Shown: positions 46,846 to 55,672, counted from the stretch's first letter. The stretch: 64,000 nucleotides of DNA from Methanolobus sediminis (GCF_031312595.1 NZ_CP133592.1:1488001-1552000), one strand, 5' to 3'. Notes: generated by a model from the letters alone, not told the origin. A program made the numbers and translations.

Positions 46846-48292
46846 TAATAATTTTGACGATAATTCTGAGCCAAAAGCAGGGCTTGGAAAAACTACATCC
46901 GGCATGAAGGCCATACTGGGCGACCCTAAAAAAGCAATGTTCAAACTGGCATTGCCAATGATGCTTGGAATGTCTGTTCAGACACTTTACAACCTGGTGG
47001 ATACATTCTGGGTTTCAGGGCTTGGAGCTAATGCCCTTGCAGCTGTAGGTTTCGTATTCCCGTTCTTCTTTATGATTATTGCATTGTCCACTGGTCTTGG
47101 TGTGGGTGCAGGTTCTGCTATATCCCGCAGGCTTGGCTCAAGGGATAAAACAGGGGCTGATAACGTTGCAGTTCATACAATGATACTAATGCTGATACTT
47201 TCAGCTCTGTTCACGATACCTCTGTATACTTTTGCTGAACCAATATTCGTTCTTATAGGTGCAGGGGAAACAACTGCAATGGCAAGTGTCTATGGTAAGA
47301 TCATCTTCGGTGGAAGTATTCTTCTCTTTTTCACTAACGTTGCAAATGCTATACTGCGTAGTGAGGGTGACACCAAAAGAGCTATGAACGCCATGATATT
47401 CGGTTCTGTGTTGAATATAGTCCTTGACCCGATATTCATCTATAAGCTGAACTTAGGTGTTTCCGGTGCAGCCTGGGCAACAGTTCTCTCAATGGCAGTT
47501 ACTGCAGTTATGATGGTGAACTGGCTGTTCTTCAGAAAAGACACATATATCACATTTGATTTCAAAGATTTCCATTTTGAAAAAGGAATTCTCAGGGATA
47601 TTTTCCGTGTTGGTATACCGGCATCAGTGCAGCAGACATCAATGGCTTTTATGATGCTTATAATGAATGTCATCATAATTGCTGTGAGCAATACTGATGG
47701 TGTTGCAGTTTATACTGTAGGGTGGCGTGTTGTTACTATTGCCATCGCTCCGCTAATAGGAATTGCCACGGCAGTTGTAACGCTTGCAGGTTTCTCATAT
47801 GGTGAAGGTTCCTATGACAAGGTGTCTTTCACACACATATACGCCATGAAAGTAGGTTTTATAGTGGAAACAGTGATAGCTTTCTTCACTTTTGTCCTGG
47901 CACCTCAGATCGCATGGGTATTCACTCTGTCAGAAAGTGCATCACATATCACAAATGACCTTACCGTATTCCTGAGGATTATTTGCATATTCTATCCTAC
48001 TGTCTCTCTTGGTTTGCTTTCTTCCTCTCTCTTCCAGGGTGTTGGTAAGGGAATGAATGCGCTCTTTGCTTCCATACTGCGTGCTCTGATATTCGTTCCA
48101 CTGTTTGCTGTGATCTTTGCCTTTAACCTGAATCTGGGACTTGTCGGAGTATGGTGGGGAATGGTAACAGGAAATATATTGGGTTCATTGTTCATCTTTG
48201 GATGGGCAAGGTTGTATGTTTCAAGGCTTCTGAAGTCTGGATCCGGTAGCAGGACAACTGCTTCGCATGAGAACGAGGAAGTTGGGGCATGA
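46838..48292 (+). CDS. MATE-family efflux transporter
   Basis: A 484-residue, twelve-helix MATE exporter (about residues 35-470) that uses a Na+ or H+ gradient to expel organic cations or similar compounds. Signatures: LALPMMLGMSVQTLYNLVDTFWVSGLG in the first helix pair and GVPASVQQ-like GIPASVQQTSMAF in the second repeat. The polar N-terminus (1-30) is longer than usual. Translationally coupled to the MarR gene. A 10-bp hairpin (48284-48305) overlaps the stop codon. Confidence 0.93.
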   Translation: MTDNNFDDNSEPKAGLGKTTSGMKAILGDPKKAMFKLALPMMLGMSVQTLYNLVDTFWVSGLGANALAAVGFVFPFFFMIIALSTGLGVGAGSAISRRLGSRDKTGADNVAVHTMILMLILSALFTIPLYTFAEPIFVLIGAGETTAMASVYGKIIFGGSILLFFTNVANAILRSEGDTKRAMNAMIFGSVLNIVLDPIFIYKLNLGVSGAAWATVLSMAVTAVMMVNWLFFRKDTYITFDFKDFHFEKGILRDIFRVGIPASVQQTSMAFMMLIMNVIIIAVSNTDGVAVYTVGWRVVTIAIAPLIGIATAVVTLAGFSYGEGSYDKVSFTHIYAMKVGFIVETVIAFFTFVLAPQIAWVFTLSESASHITNDLTVFLRIICIFYPTVSLGLLSSSLFQGVGKGMNALFASILRALIFVPLFAVIFAFNLNLGLVGVWWGMVTGNILGSLFIFGWARLYVSRLLKSGSGSRTTASHENEEVGA

Positions 48293-48305
48293 ATTTTCAT
48301 GCTCC
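48284..48305 (+). terminator. Hairpin over the MATE stop codon
   Basis: GGGGCATGAA (48284-48293) and TTCATGCTCC (48296-48305) pair with one G-T; TGA 48290-48292 lies in the left arm. Only a weak T-rich sequence follows. Confidence 0.5.
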
Positions 48306-48349
48306 ATTGTATTTGAAAAGATATTTAAAACACTCAGTGATATATTCAT

Positions 48350-48507
48350 TAATGTCCTGTGCAACCAGATCCTCCGTGTAACCGGATTTAGTCGCAGGGC
48401 AGATCATATGTATTCACATATGCTGGTAGCAGCGCTCTCAATCTTGATCTGCTGCGTATCATAGGTTTCATTTATTGTTAATTCTACAATATCCTGGAGA
48501 ATATTCC
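48350..48507 (+). ncRNA. Structured 5' leader of cbiZ mRNA
   Basis: A TATA-like ATATTTAAAA (48321-48330) predicts a start near 48350. The leader folds into: TGTCCTG/CAGGGCA (48353-48359 with 48395-48401) enclosing AGATCC/GGATTT (48367-48372 with 48384-48389); a perfect 7-bp hairpin CATATGT/ACATATG with loop ATTC (48405-48422); and GCAGC/GCTGC (48429-48433 with 48451-48455) around TCAATCTTGA. No B12-box (GCCACTG) is present, so it is not a classical cobalamin riboswitch. Confidence 0.45.
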
Positions 48508-49707
48508 ATGACTTCCAGAACCACAAACGGGGCAGATATGGATGCCGATCCTTCAAAGGCTGAAAGCGGTACAGAAAGGGAAAGTGTCCTTCTTTTTGAG
48601 ACCACGGGCAAGGAGAAAGTTTACCGATTCAGCGATTCTATTCTTGTTAGCTTGCCACAAGGACACAAAACACTTACAACCTCCTGGCTAAACGGAGGAT
48701 ATCGTGAAGATGTCAGGGCAGTTTTTAATCACATGATCCCAAAAGGCAAACATGCACCAAAGGAACTGGAAGGTGGTAGTGTTCCTGCTTATCTTCGTAT
48801 TATTGCGGAAAGACTTGGAGTCGATCCGGATACTTCTTCAGGGCTTCTGACAGCTGCCAACATGGACAACGTTGCTATTGTAACAAAGTCTTTCCGCGGG
48901 GTCGAAGTGACTGCTGTCATGACTGCCGGCATTGAAGTAAATGGGGGACGTGTCGGTGACCCCGCATCGTATTATCAGGAGGACGGTTCTCACCAGTTCA
49001 TCCAGGGTACTATAAATATGATCCTTATCATTGGAGCTGATCTTCCGGAATATGCCATGGCAAGAGCAATTATAACCGCAAGTGAGGCAAAAGCTGCTGC
49101 TTTACAGCAACTTATGGCTCCAAGCCGCTATTCGAAAGGAATTGCTACTGGTTCAGGAACTGATATGGTCGCAGTTGTCTGTGATGGGGCAAGTTCTTTA
49201 AAATTGACTGATGCGGGGCAGCATTCCAAACTGGGAGAACTTATCGGTAAAGCCGTTATTGAGTGCACTCACAAGGCACTTGAGCTGCAATCTGATCTTA
49301 CTGTTCTTTCACAGCGGGATATGCTTGTGAGGCTTGAGCGTTTTGAAATATCCGAAGCAGATTACTGGAAGGTTGCCTCAGGACTGAATGGTGCAAACCG
49401 AAAAGCAGCTTTCCTGAAAGTTCTAAGAGAGATGTCCAAGAACCCCGTATTGGTAGGGGCAACCGGGACGATATTACATATTGTTGATGAGATCTCATGG
49501 GGACTTATTCCTGAAACAGCCGGAAGGAGAGTTGCTGTTTCTCTGATGAAGACTCTTCCAGGAATTCTTGGAATAGATGATTCCGTACCATTTGATGAAC
49601 TTGCGGATGAAAAAGACTGTATCATAGACAACTGGGTACGCGTTACCGCCTGGATGGCAAAAAACTGCGAATCTAAAGGGTTGTGTTCTCAGGTGCCGCA
49701 GGAGTAG
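48508..49707 (+). CDS. cbiZ: Adenosylcobinamide amidohydrolase CbiZ
   Basis: About 399 residues from ATG 48508, with GGAGA upstream. CbiZ removes the aminopropanol arm from (adenosyl)cobinamide to give cobyric acid, the archaeal way to salvage corrinoids. The CbiZ core is visible in LSTSWLNGG-like LTTSWLNGGYREDV (near residue 62), TAANMDNVAI (near 122), MTAGIEVNGGRVGDP (near 150) and ATGSGTDMVAVVC (near 222). A further 100 residues after the core (about 290-399) resemble the extra alpha-helical domain found in archaeal CbiZ fusions. The next gene starts 11 nt later. Methylotrophic methanogens depend on corrinoid methyltransferases, so salvage is valuable. Confidence 0.92.
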   Translation: MTSRTTNGADMDADPSKAESGTERESVLLFETTGKEKVYRFSDSILVSLPQGHKTLTTSWLNGGYREDVRAVFNHMIPKGKHAPKELEGGSVPAYLRIIAERLGVDPDTSSGLLTAANMDNVAIVTKSFRGVEVTAVMTAGIEVNGGRVGDPASYYQEDGSHQFIQGTINMILIIGADLPEYAMARAIITASEAKAAALQQLMAPSRYSKGIATGSGTDMVAVVCDGASSLKLTDAGQHSKLGELIGKAVIECTHKALELQSDLTVLSQRDMLVRLERFEISEADYWKVASGLNGANRKAAFLKVLREMSKNPVLVGATGTILHIVDEISWGLIPETAGRRVAVSLMKTLPGILGIDDSVPFDELADEKDCIIDNWVRVTAWMAKNCESKGLCSQVPQE

Positions 49708-49718
49708 GTGGTTGAGTT

Positions 49719-50702
49719 ATGAAAGAGACGGTAAACTTCTCATTGTATGAGCCGGATATGAAACTGTTTGATTCGGACTGGGGAAAGATTCGAAATTTCC
49801 TTGTACGACATGATCTTGATGGTCTGGAACTTTTTGTTGACTCTTCTCCTCTACCTGATGATGTACCAAAGGATCTGGTTGTAGGGGTTCATCTGCCTTA
49901 CTGGATGGGAAGGCACAGGGCATGGGTCGATCCGTCTGTATTCACACAGGATATGGAGGAATTTGAAAGGATATATGTTTTCGGCGGTGGAAGCCGGGGT
50001 GAGGTTATCGGGACTTTCAGTAAGGCTCTTGAGAACGCTCATACTCTGGAGGCAGAGTATGCGGTTTTTCATGTATCCTATGCAGAAATGGAACAGGTAT
50101 ATACACGCTGCTTTGATTGTACGGACTACGATGTACTTGAAACAACAGCAGATTTTTTGAATGAAGCTGTTTCTGTTTATCCGAATGGTGAGCCTCCGGT
50201 GCGTCTGTTCTTTGAGAATCTCTGGTGGCCGGGACTTACATTCCTTGATCCTATGAATGTTGAATACTTTGCTTCACTACTTGATTTTGATAACTGGGCT
50301 TTTGTTCTTGATACGGGTCACCTGATGAATGCCACTATGAAGTGTGAGGATGAGAACTGCTCTATCAATGTGGTACTTGATGTGCTTTCCAGGCATCCGG
50401 AAGACTTCATTAAAAGAATTGAAGGCATGCATTTCCATTGCAGCCTGTCAGGAGAGTTCATGCGAAACTCGATGGACCTGGAAATTCCGGAAGGTTTTGG
50501 AGATTTGTCTTTTCATGAGCGTCTGATGTCCGTAATGGGAATACTGGACCAGATGGATCAACATATGCCTTTTTCAAGCGAAAATTGTTCACAGATAGTT
50601 GATATGGTGTCACCTGATTACTTGACGCATGAGTTTGTTGCAACTGACTTGCGCTCTCTGGATGAGAAACTGTATATACAGAGAGGAGCATTACGCAAAT
50701 AA
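49719..50702 (+). CDS. TIM-barrel protein of the sugar-isomerase/AP-endonuclease-2 type, linked to cbiZ
   Basis: A 327-residue protein with features of xylose-isomerase-like TIM barrels: HDLDGLELFVD near residue 30, VVGVHLPYWMG near 55, YAVFHVSYAEME near 117, RLFFENLWWP near 165, FVLDTGHLMNA near 203 and IEGMHFHCSLSGEF near 235. His, Glu and Asp residues at strand ends are consistent with metal binding. It lies 11 nt after cbiZ, surely the same operon, which suggests a part in corrinoid salvage or lower-ligand chemistry (inference). No exact function recognised. Confidence 0.8.
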   Translation: MKETVNFSLYEPDMKLFDSDWGKIRNFLVRHDLDGLELFVDSSPLPDDVPKDLVVGVHLPYWMGRHRAWVDPSVFTQDMEEFERIYVFGGGSRGEVIGTFSKALENAHTLEAEYAVFHVSYAEMEQVYTRCFDCTDYDVLETTADFLNEAVSVYPNGEPPVRLFFENLWWPGLTFLDPMNVEYFASLLDFDNWAFVLDTGHLMNATMKCEDENCSINVVLDVLSRHPEDFIKRIEGMHFHCSLSGEFMRNSMDLEIPEGFGDLSFHERLMSVMGILDQMDQHMPFSSENCSQIVDMVSPDYLTHEFVATDLRSLDEKLYIQRGALRK

Positions 50703-50836
50703 GTTATATTTTTTATTACGTTTCTTTTTATTATTGATATTTTTAGTTTAGTCTTTTTATTTTTTCAAAATATGGACTGTTTTATGAGCTGTTTTTGTAG
50801 AAAACTATATATGGCACTCACGAATTACTTCTAATT

Positions 50837-51391
50837 ATGAGCACTATCGATAACAATGACTCCGAGAATCCAGAGCACACTGACCGTCTGAAACTGTTTA
50901 GCGCTCTTGGAAGTGAAACCCGGCTCAGGATGCTTCAAAGGCTGACTGAGGGTGAAATGCACATATCAGAACTTGCAAGGGAACTCAGTATCTCTGTGCC
51001 GGTTGCTGCAAAACACGCAAACATACTGGAGGACGCTGAGCTTATACAGCGTAAGGTTTATGGAAAGACCCATGTCCTGCAGCTTAACAATAAGAATATT
51101 TTCCATGCACTTGACATCTTCGCACCTTCCAGAACAGTTGAAGTTAAAAAAGGTGCCACATTGCTGGAAGCACTTAAGAAGGCAGCAGTTGTCGAAGTGA
51201 AAGATGTTCACGGACAGGATAATATTGTTTCCACCAATGGCGAGGAAGGTTTCTTTGTCTATGAAGTGGATGGTGTTTTCTCCGATAAGAATGTCAATGA
51301 ATTCGTATTTGACAAGAATTCCACTGTTATGTGGAAGAAACTGGAACCTATCAGCATTTTGAAAGTTAAAGTAAATGTTCAGGATGAATAG
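50837..51391 (+). CDS. ArsR-type HTH regulator with a transcobalamin-like (DUF4430) C-terminal domain
   Basis: A 184-residue protein. Residues about 15-90 are an ArsR winged helix (LFSALGSETRLRMLQRLTEGEMHISELARELS; recognition helix VPVAAKHANILEDAEL). Residues about 105-184 match the DUF4430 pattern: KGATLLEALKKA, GFFVYEVDGV, VNEFVFDKNSTVMWK. DUF4430 corresponds to the C-terminal beta-domain of transcobalamin/intrinsic factor, which contacts cobalamin. Adjacent to the cbiZ operon, it could be a corrinoid-sensing repressor (inference). TATA-like ACTATATATGG (50803-50813) makes it nearly leaderless. Two hairpins end the gene. Confidence 0.82.
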   Translation: MSTIDNNDSENPEHTDRLKLFSALGSETRLRMLQRLTEGEMHISELARELSISVPVAAKHANILEDAELIQRKVYGKTHVLQLNNKNIFHALDIFAPSRTVEVKKGATLLEALKKAAVVEVKDVHGQDNIVSTNGEEGFFVYEVDGVFSDKNVNEFVFDKNSTVMWKKLEPISILKVKVNVQDE

Positions 51392-51437
51392 TCATCCATG
51401 AAGAACGTTAGATCGTTCTTCTCTCTCGTCTTTTTTC
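51382..51437 (+). terminator. Double hairpin terminator of the ArsR-DUF4430 gene
   Basis: First hairpin GGATGA/TCATCC (51382-51387 with 51392-51397) holds the TAG stop in its loop. Second hairpin GAAGAACG/CGTTCTTC (51400-51407 with 51414-51421) is followed by TCTCTCGTCTTTTTTCTC. Confidence 0.75.
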
Positions 51438-51512
51438 TCATTTTCTTGTTTCTAGAATACTTTCACTCCGCTTACAGGTTGCTTATATTCATAGCTGTCA
51501 TATCTTTCACTG

Positions 51513-52655
51513 ATGACCCGCAGAAGTCCTGCTAATGAGCACCATATGACGCTTATGGAAAGGATGAGAGTATTATCCGAAGGCACGAAGTATGATAGTT
51601 GCAACCAGAGCGCTGTCTGTCATGCTTTCGGACCCGATGGTCGCTGCATACAGCTCTACAAAACGCTGATGACTAATACCTGCTCCGGTGAGTGCACGTA
51701 TTGTCCGAACAGGTGCGGCAGGGATTCTGTGAAGGCATCGTTAAGTCCGGAAGAGATCACAAAGATCACGTGGTCATTCTATCGCAGAAATGCAATTGAA
51801 GGTTTGTTCCTGTCATCCGGGGTAATGGGTGATGCTGAAAGGACCGCTGAGAAGCAACTGGAGGTAGCAAGGCTTCTGAGAGGACAGGGATTTACAGGCT
51901 ATATACACATTCGTGTGATGCCAGGAACACCTAAGTATTTGCTGGAGGAGATAGCTGAATGTGCAAATAAGTTCGGAGTAAATGCAGAGACCACAAGTAC
52001 GATAAATTACTCGGAGATCTGCCCTAATTTTGATTACAAGAACGATGTGCTTCAGCGGTTGCAATGGACCCGTGATCTCATTAACAAAAAAAGAAAAGAA
52101 GAAGGTTTTAGAGGACGCATTATCGGTGCCAACGACACTCAATTCGTGGTGGGTGCAGTTCAGGAGTCAGACAGGGAAATTATCGGGACCGTTGAGAACT
52201 TTATGAACAGGTATGAGTTAAGAAGACCATATTTCATGAGCTTTGATCCGGTTCCCTTCACTCCTCTTGAAAATAATGATCCTTCTCCAATGTGGAGAGA
52301 GATAAGGCTATACCAGACATCTTATCTGCTGAAGGATTATGGCATGACTGCATATGACCTGGATTCTGTTCTTGATGACAATGGTTTCCTTCTTGATATG
52401 GATCCAAAGATGCTTCTTGCATCCTGTAACCCTGATACGTTCCCTATAAATGTGAATACTGCAAGCAGGGAAGACCTGCTCAAAGTGCCGGGAATCGGGC
52501 CGGTGGGTGCAAACAGGATCATTCAGTCAAGGCCAATAAGTTCTGAAAAGGAACTTTCACGTATGGGTGTGGTTATGAGCCGCGCAAGGCCTTTTATTGA
52601 GCTCAATGGAAAAAGACAGACGAACCTTTTCTCTTTTACAGGTGTGGGAGCATGA
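51513..52655 (+). CDS. Radical SAM-HhH protein, putative DNA modification/repair (TIGR03916-like)
   Basis: A 380-residue protein. The radical SAM cluster motif is CSGECTYCPNRC (near residue 60, CX3CX2C), preceded by the family opening MERMRVLSEGTKYDSC and an extra Cys/His group (CNQSAVCHAF). The C-terminal 75 residues contain a helix-hairpin-helix DNA-binding module (INVNTASREDLLKVPGIGPVGANRII). The family is annotated as a putative DNA repair radical SAM protein that in bacteria occurs beside a UDG-linked DUF4130 protein, the neighbour here. ATG 51513 would be leaderless after a TATA box at 51482-51490; ATG 51546 is an alternative. Its stop overlaps the next start (ATGA). Confidence 0.88.
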   Translation: MTRRSPANEHHMTLMERMRVLSEGTKYDSCNQSAVCHAFGPDGRCIQLYKTLMTNTCSGECTYCPNRCGRDSVKASLSPEEITKITWSFYRRNAIEGLFLSSGVMGDAERTAEKQLEVARLLRGQGFTGYIHIRVMPGTPKYLLEEIAECANKFGVNAETTSTINYSEICPNFDYKNDVLQRLQWTRDLINKKRKEEGFRGRIIGANDTQFVVGAVQESDREIIGTVENFMNRYELRRPYFMSFDPVPFTPLENNDPSPMWREIRLYQTSYLLKDYGMTAYDLDSVLDDNGFLLDMDPKMLLASCNPDTFPINVNTASREDLLKVPGIGPVGANRIIQSRPISSEKELSRMGVVMSRARPFIELNGKRQTNLFSFTGVGA

Positions 52656-53497
52656 TAGTAGCATTCAGGGAAAATGTGGAAGGTGTTCTGCTTGCATGTG
52701 CAGAACTTATGGAAAATAAAGATTGTGAACTCATCAGTGCGAAGGACAGGGAATCACTGAAACAGAAAATGGAGTTTGCAGGTATAACTGATGTAAAAAT
52801 GCTGGGATTCAGGGCTACAGTTGATACTTCAAAGTTGGTACGCCACATTTTCGGCTCACAAAGACCAAGGATGTTCCAGCGTGATCCTGATGTTGAAGGT
52901 TACATATCGCTGGTTCTGAGGCATCATAGTTCAAGTCCAATTGAGCTGGTTCAGTTTCTGGATTCATGTGAAGGAAATGCCGAATTGCTATATTCCGGCA
53001 AGACAAGAACCGGAAAGAAATATTATAATTACATGCGGGACGTGAGCCGTTCATATCATCGTCTGTGCATGTTTGCACGACCATATTCTGTAAATGGTGT
53101 GCTTTCTGTAAAAGTGGATTCTCCTCATCATATAGGGGATATGTTCTGTCGCTGGCTTGCCAGAAAGAATCCTGATCTTCCGGTTTCAGTTATACAGGAA
53201 GATGTTGCATGGATAGGAAATGGGAGCCATGTGGGATTAGAACATTATATCTGTGTTCCTTCTTCTCTTGCCGGAAGTCTGGAATTCTCATCAGCAACAG
53301 ATGAGATAGATGACCTGTGGGATATGTATTATGATTCACAGGCAATCCCCAAGAGGAGAAACAAGGCTCATGCAAAACAATTACAACCAAAAGCATCAGC
53401 TTCAATGAGCAAAATGTCTGAAAGGGACAGGTATAAAGTTGAAAGGGGAATCGCAAATTGTACTCTTGACAATTTTGCATCCGGGTCGGAGGTATGA
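52652..53497 (+). CDS. DUF4130-type probable DNA metabolism protein (TIGR03915-like)
   Basis: A 281-residue protein of the family that accompanies the radical SAM repair protein in many genomes. Recognisable segments: SKLVRHIFGSQRPRMFQRDPD (residue about 67-80), KKYYNYMRDVSRSYHRLCMFAR (near 130), HHIGDMFCRWLARKNPDLPV (near 155) and DLWDMYYDSQAIPKRRNKAHAKQLQP (near 230). In bacteria the same family is often fused to uracil-DNA glycosylase; here the glycosylase is absent. Overlaps by 4 nt with the genes on both sides, so translation of all three is coupled. Activity unknown. Confidence 0.87.
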   Translation: MIVAFRENVEGVLLACAELMENKDCELISAKDRESLKQKMEFAGITDVKMLGFRATVDTSKLVRHIFGSQRPRMFQRDPDVEGYISLVLRHHSSSPIELVQFLDSCEGNAELLYSGKTRTGKKYYNYMRDVSRSYHRLCMFARPYSVNGVLSVKVDSPHHIGDMFCRWLARKNPDLPVSVIQEDVAWIGNGSHVGLEHYICVPSSLAGSLEFSSATDEIDDLWDMYYDSQAIPKRRNKAHAKQLQPKASASMSKMSERDRYKVERGIANCTLDNFASGSEV

Positions 53498-55617
53498 TTC
53501 TAATGCTGGCAGAAGTAAGGACATTACAGGACATTCCCGGTATAGGGGATAAGATGTCAAAACGTTTCGTGGAACATTTTGGTAGCGAGGTTCAGGCACT
53601 CGATGCGATACTGGCTGGAGATATTGCCAGCATTTCGGAAGTTGAAGGAATAGGACAACGTTATGCCATATCATTGATACAGGATGTCGCATCCAGGGTA
53701 GAAGGTGTAACAGTAGATGATTTTCTTAGGACAAGGGAGGCAATGGATGTCTATGAGAAATTGCTTGACCTTGTACGTGAATTTGCTCATACACGTTATT
53801 CCAGGGAAAAGTTACATGTGTTCTTCCCTTACCCTTCCGCAAAATCAGAAAAGATCATGCAGGTGAGGGACTCTGTTTCATATTATATGCATACAGCCAG
53901 CCTGCTGGAAGGCGATGATAACGTTGCAGATCTTCTGTCAACTGTCTCCCAGCTTAACTTCAGGCACCAATGTCCCAAAATACGGGATCGTGTGATCATC
54001 ACATCAGACCAGGAATGTTATGAGTCTGCAAGAAAGCGTTTTTCAGGTATAGTTGACGTTCATTTTGCAAAGTCTCTTTCAGAGTTAATAGATATTTCCA
54101 GAGGTTTTTCCCAGGTGATCGCAGTAGGTGATAAATTCCTCGCGTTTGATTTTCCCGAGGATATAGAACCTGAATTTGTATCTGATCTCGATGACTTGGA
54201 TGATTATAAGATCATACCGGAAAAAGAGATATTCCTTTTTTCCCGTAATCTCAGGTCCCTCGAGTCCTCTGTTAATTTAGCGAGGTTGCTGCGGTCAAAA
54301 GGAGTGAGTTTTTTTGAGAAAATGGATGATGATGCTATTGAAATGTTGTCATCAACTCTTGCTCTCATAGATGAGGATGGTGACATTGTTCATGGAATGG
54401 ATGCTGAACTTGACAGGATATCCGATGCAATTTCCAGTCTCAACTCAGTTGTTACTGAAACAGTCAGCTCTGTAAATAAGGAACTGAACTCATCCCTTGA
54501 GAATAGTCAGATGACATTGAGTGGTCAGGATATGCTCAAGGTCATGAACGGTTCCATGGAACTGAAAGAGATACTGGGCAAGAAGCTGCATAAGAATTAT
54601 AGTTCAGTTGTAAAGAATGCTGTTGAAAGGATATGCAATGAACTTCACCTGGAGAAAAAAGAACGATTACTTGTGGATTCTCTTTTCCCGGAGGAAATAA
54701 TGCATCCAATAGAGGCTGATGTTGAAAGCCTTAATAACCTCAGACAGCACCTTGACAAAAAGGCACAGAAAAGGAAGTTCAACCATAAACGCGAAGTTTC
54801 CCGTGTATTGTCTGCTTACAGGGAACTTTCCAGGGAAATGGTAAAGTCAGTCCTTGATTTCGATGTAGGTTTTGCTATTGGACTCTTTTCAAGAACATAC
54901 GGTCTTTCAATGCCCGCTATAATAGATGGTGCAGGTATCGGGTTTAAGGGTGGAAGGAATCTTTTCCTTCTTTCAAGGCATGGAGATGTAATTCCGGTGG
55001 ATTATTCTATAGGTGGAAATTCCTTTGCACCGGTAAATGATGATAGCCGTGTTGTACTTTTAAGCGGAGTAAATTCAGGAGGAAAGACCTCCCTGCTGGA
55101 ATTGCTTGCACAAAGCATAATTCTTTCACATATGGGTTTCCCGGTTCCTGCAGAAAAGATGGAAATCTCTCTTACAGAGTCTATGTACTACTTTGCCAAA
55201 TCAAAAGGTACACTGGATGCAGGTGCTTTTGAAACAACACTTACTGAGTTCTCAGTGGTGGCAGATGAATCTGCTAAGTTTGTTCTGGCTGATGAACTTG
55301 AGTCGATCACCGAACCCGGTGCATCAGCAAAAATAATGGCTGGGATACTTGAGGTTCTAATGGAAAATGACAGTACAATGTCGATATTCGTATCACATCT
55401 GTCCGAGCAGATAATGGAAAATACCGTATGCAACATCCGGGTTGATGGAATTGAAGCCAGTGGTCTGGATTCAGAATTGAATCTTGTAGTTGACAGGACT
55501 CCACGGTATAATTATGTTGCAAAAAGCACTCCTGAATTGATAGTAGAGAGACTTTCAAAGAAAACCGGTGGTAAAGAACAGGAGTTTTACGAAAAATTGA
55601 GGACTAAATTCCAATAA
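53494..55617 (+). CDS. HhH-MutS-type ATPase (archaeal MutS-like, no mismatch-recognition domain)
   Basis: A 707-residue protein. It begins with tandem helix-hairpin-helix motifs (LQDIPGIGDKMSKRF, SEVEGIGQRYAI; residues 8-60). A central helical/clamp region (about 80-480, with a coiled-coil stretch at 290-440) leads to the MutS ATPase: Walker A LLSGVNSGGKTSLL (near 525), Walker B FVLADELESITEPGA (near 590), FVSHLSEQI (near 635). The N-terminal mismatch-binding domain with its Phe-X-Glu is lacking, as is the Smr domain of MutS2. Last of the coupled trio with the radical SAM and DUF4130 genes. An inverted repeat (55607-55626) holds its stop codon. Confidence 0.87.
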   Translation: MILMLAEVRTLQDIPGIGDKMSKRFVEHFGSEVQALDAILAGDIASISEVEGIGQRYAISLIQDVASRVEGVTVDDFLRTREAMDVYEKLLDLVREFAHTRYSREKLHVFFPYPSAKSEKIMQVRDSVSYYMHTASLLEGDDNVADLLSTVSQLNFRHQCPKIRDRVIITSDQECYESARKRFSGIVDVHFAKSLSELIDISRGFSQVIAVGDKFLAFDFPEDIEPEFVSDLDDLDDYKIIPEKEIFLFSRNLRSLESSVNLARLLRSKGVSFFEKMDDDAIEMLSSTLALIDEDGDIVHGMDAELDRISDAISSLNSVVTETVSSVNKELNSSLENSQMTLSGQDMLKVMNGSMELKEILGKKLHKNYSSVVKNAVERICNELHLEKKERLLVDSLFPEEIMHPIEADVESLNNLRQHLDKKAQKRKFNHKREVSRVLSAYRELSREMVKSVLDFDVGFAIGLFSRTYGLSMPAIIDGAGIGFKGGRNLFLLSRHGDVIPVDYSIGGNSFAPVNDDSRVVLLSGVNSGGKTSLLELLAQSIILSHMGFPVPAEKMEISLTESMYYFAKSKGTLDAGAFETTLTEFSVVADESAKFVLADELESITEPGASAKIMAGILEVLMENDSTMSIFVSHLSEQIMENTVCNIRVDGIEASGLDSELNLVVDRTPRYNYVAKSTPELIVERLSKKTGGKEQEFYEKLRTKFQ

Positions 55618-55672
55618 TATGGAATTATGGAATTGTAAAATCAATTATTTTTATTAAAATCTAAGTAATGGA

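Noticed and set aside
48267-48464. Frame of 65 codons between the MATE gene and cbiZ
   Set aside because: It begins inside the MATE gene in another frame and covers the structured leader; no family character.
48350-48507. Classical cobalamin riboswitch upstream of cbiZ
   Set aside because: No B12-box or other consensus blocks could be found; kept only as an unclassified leader.
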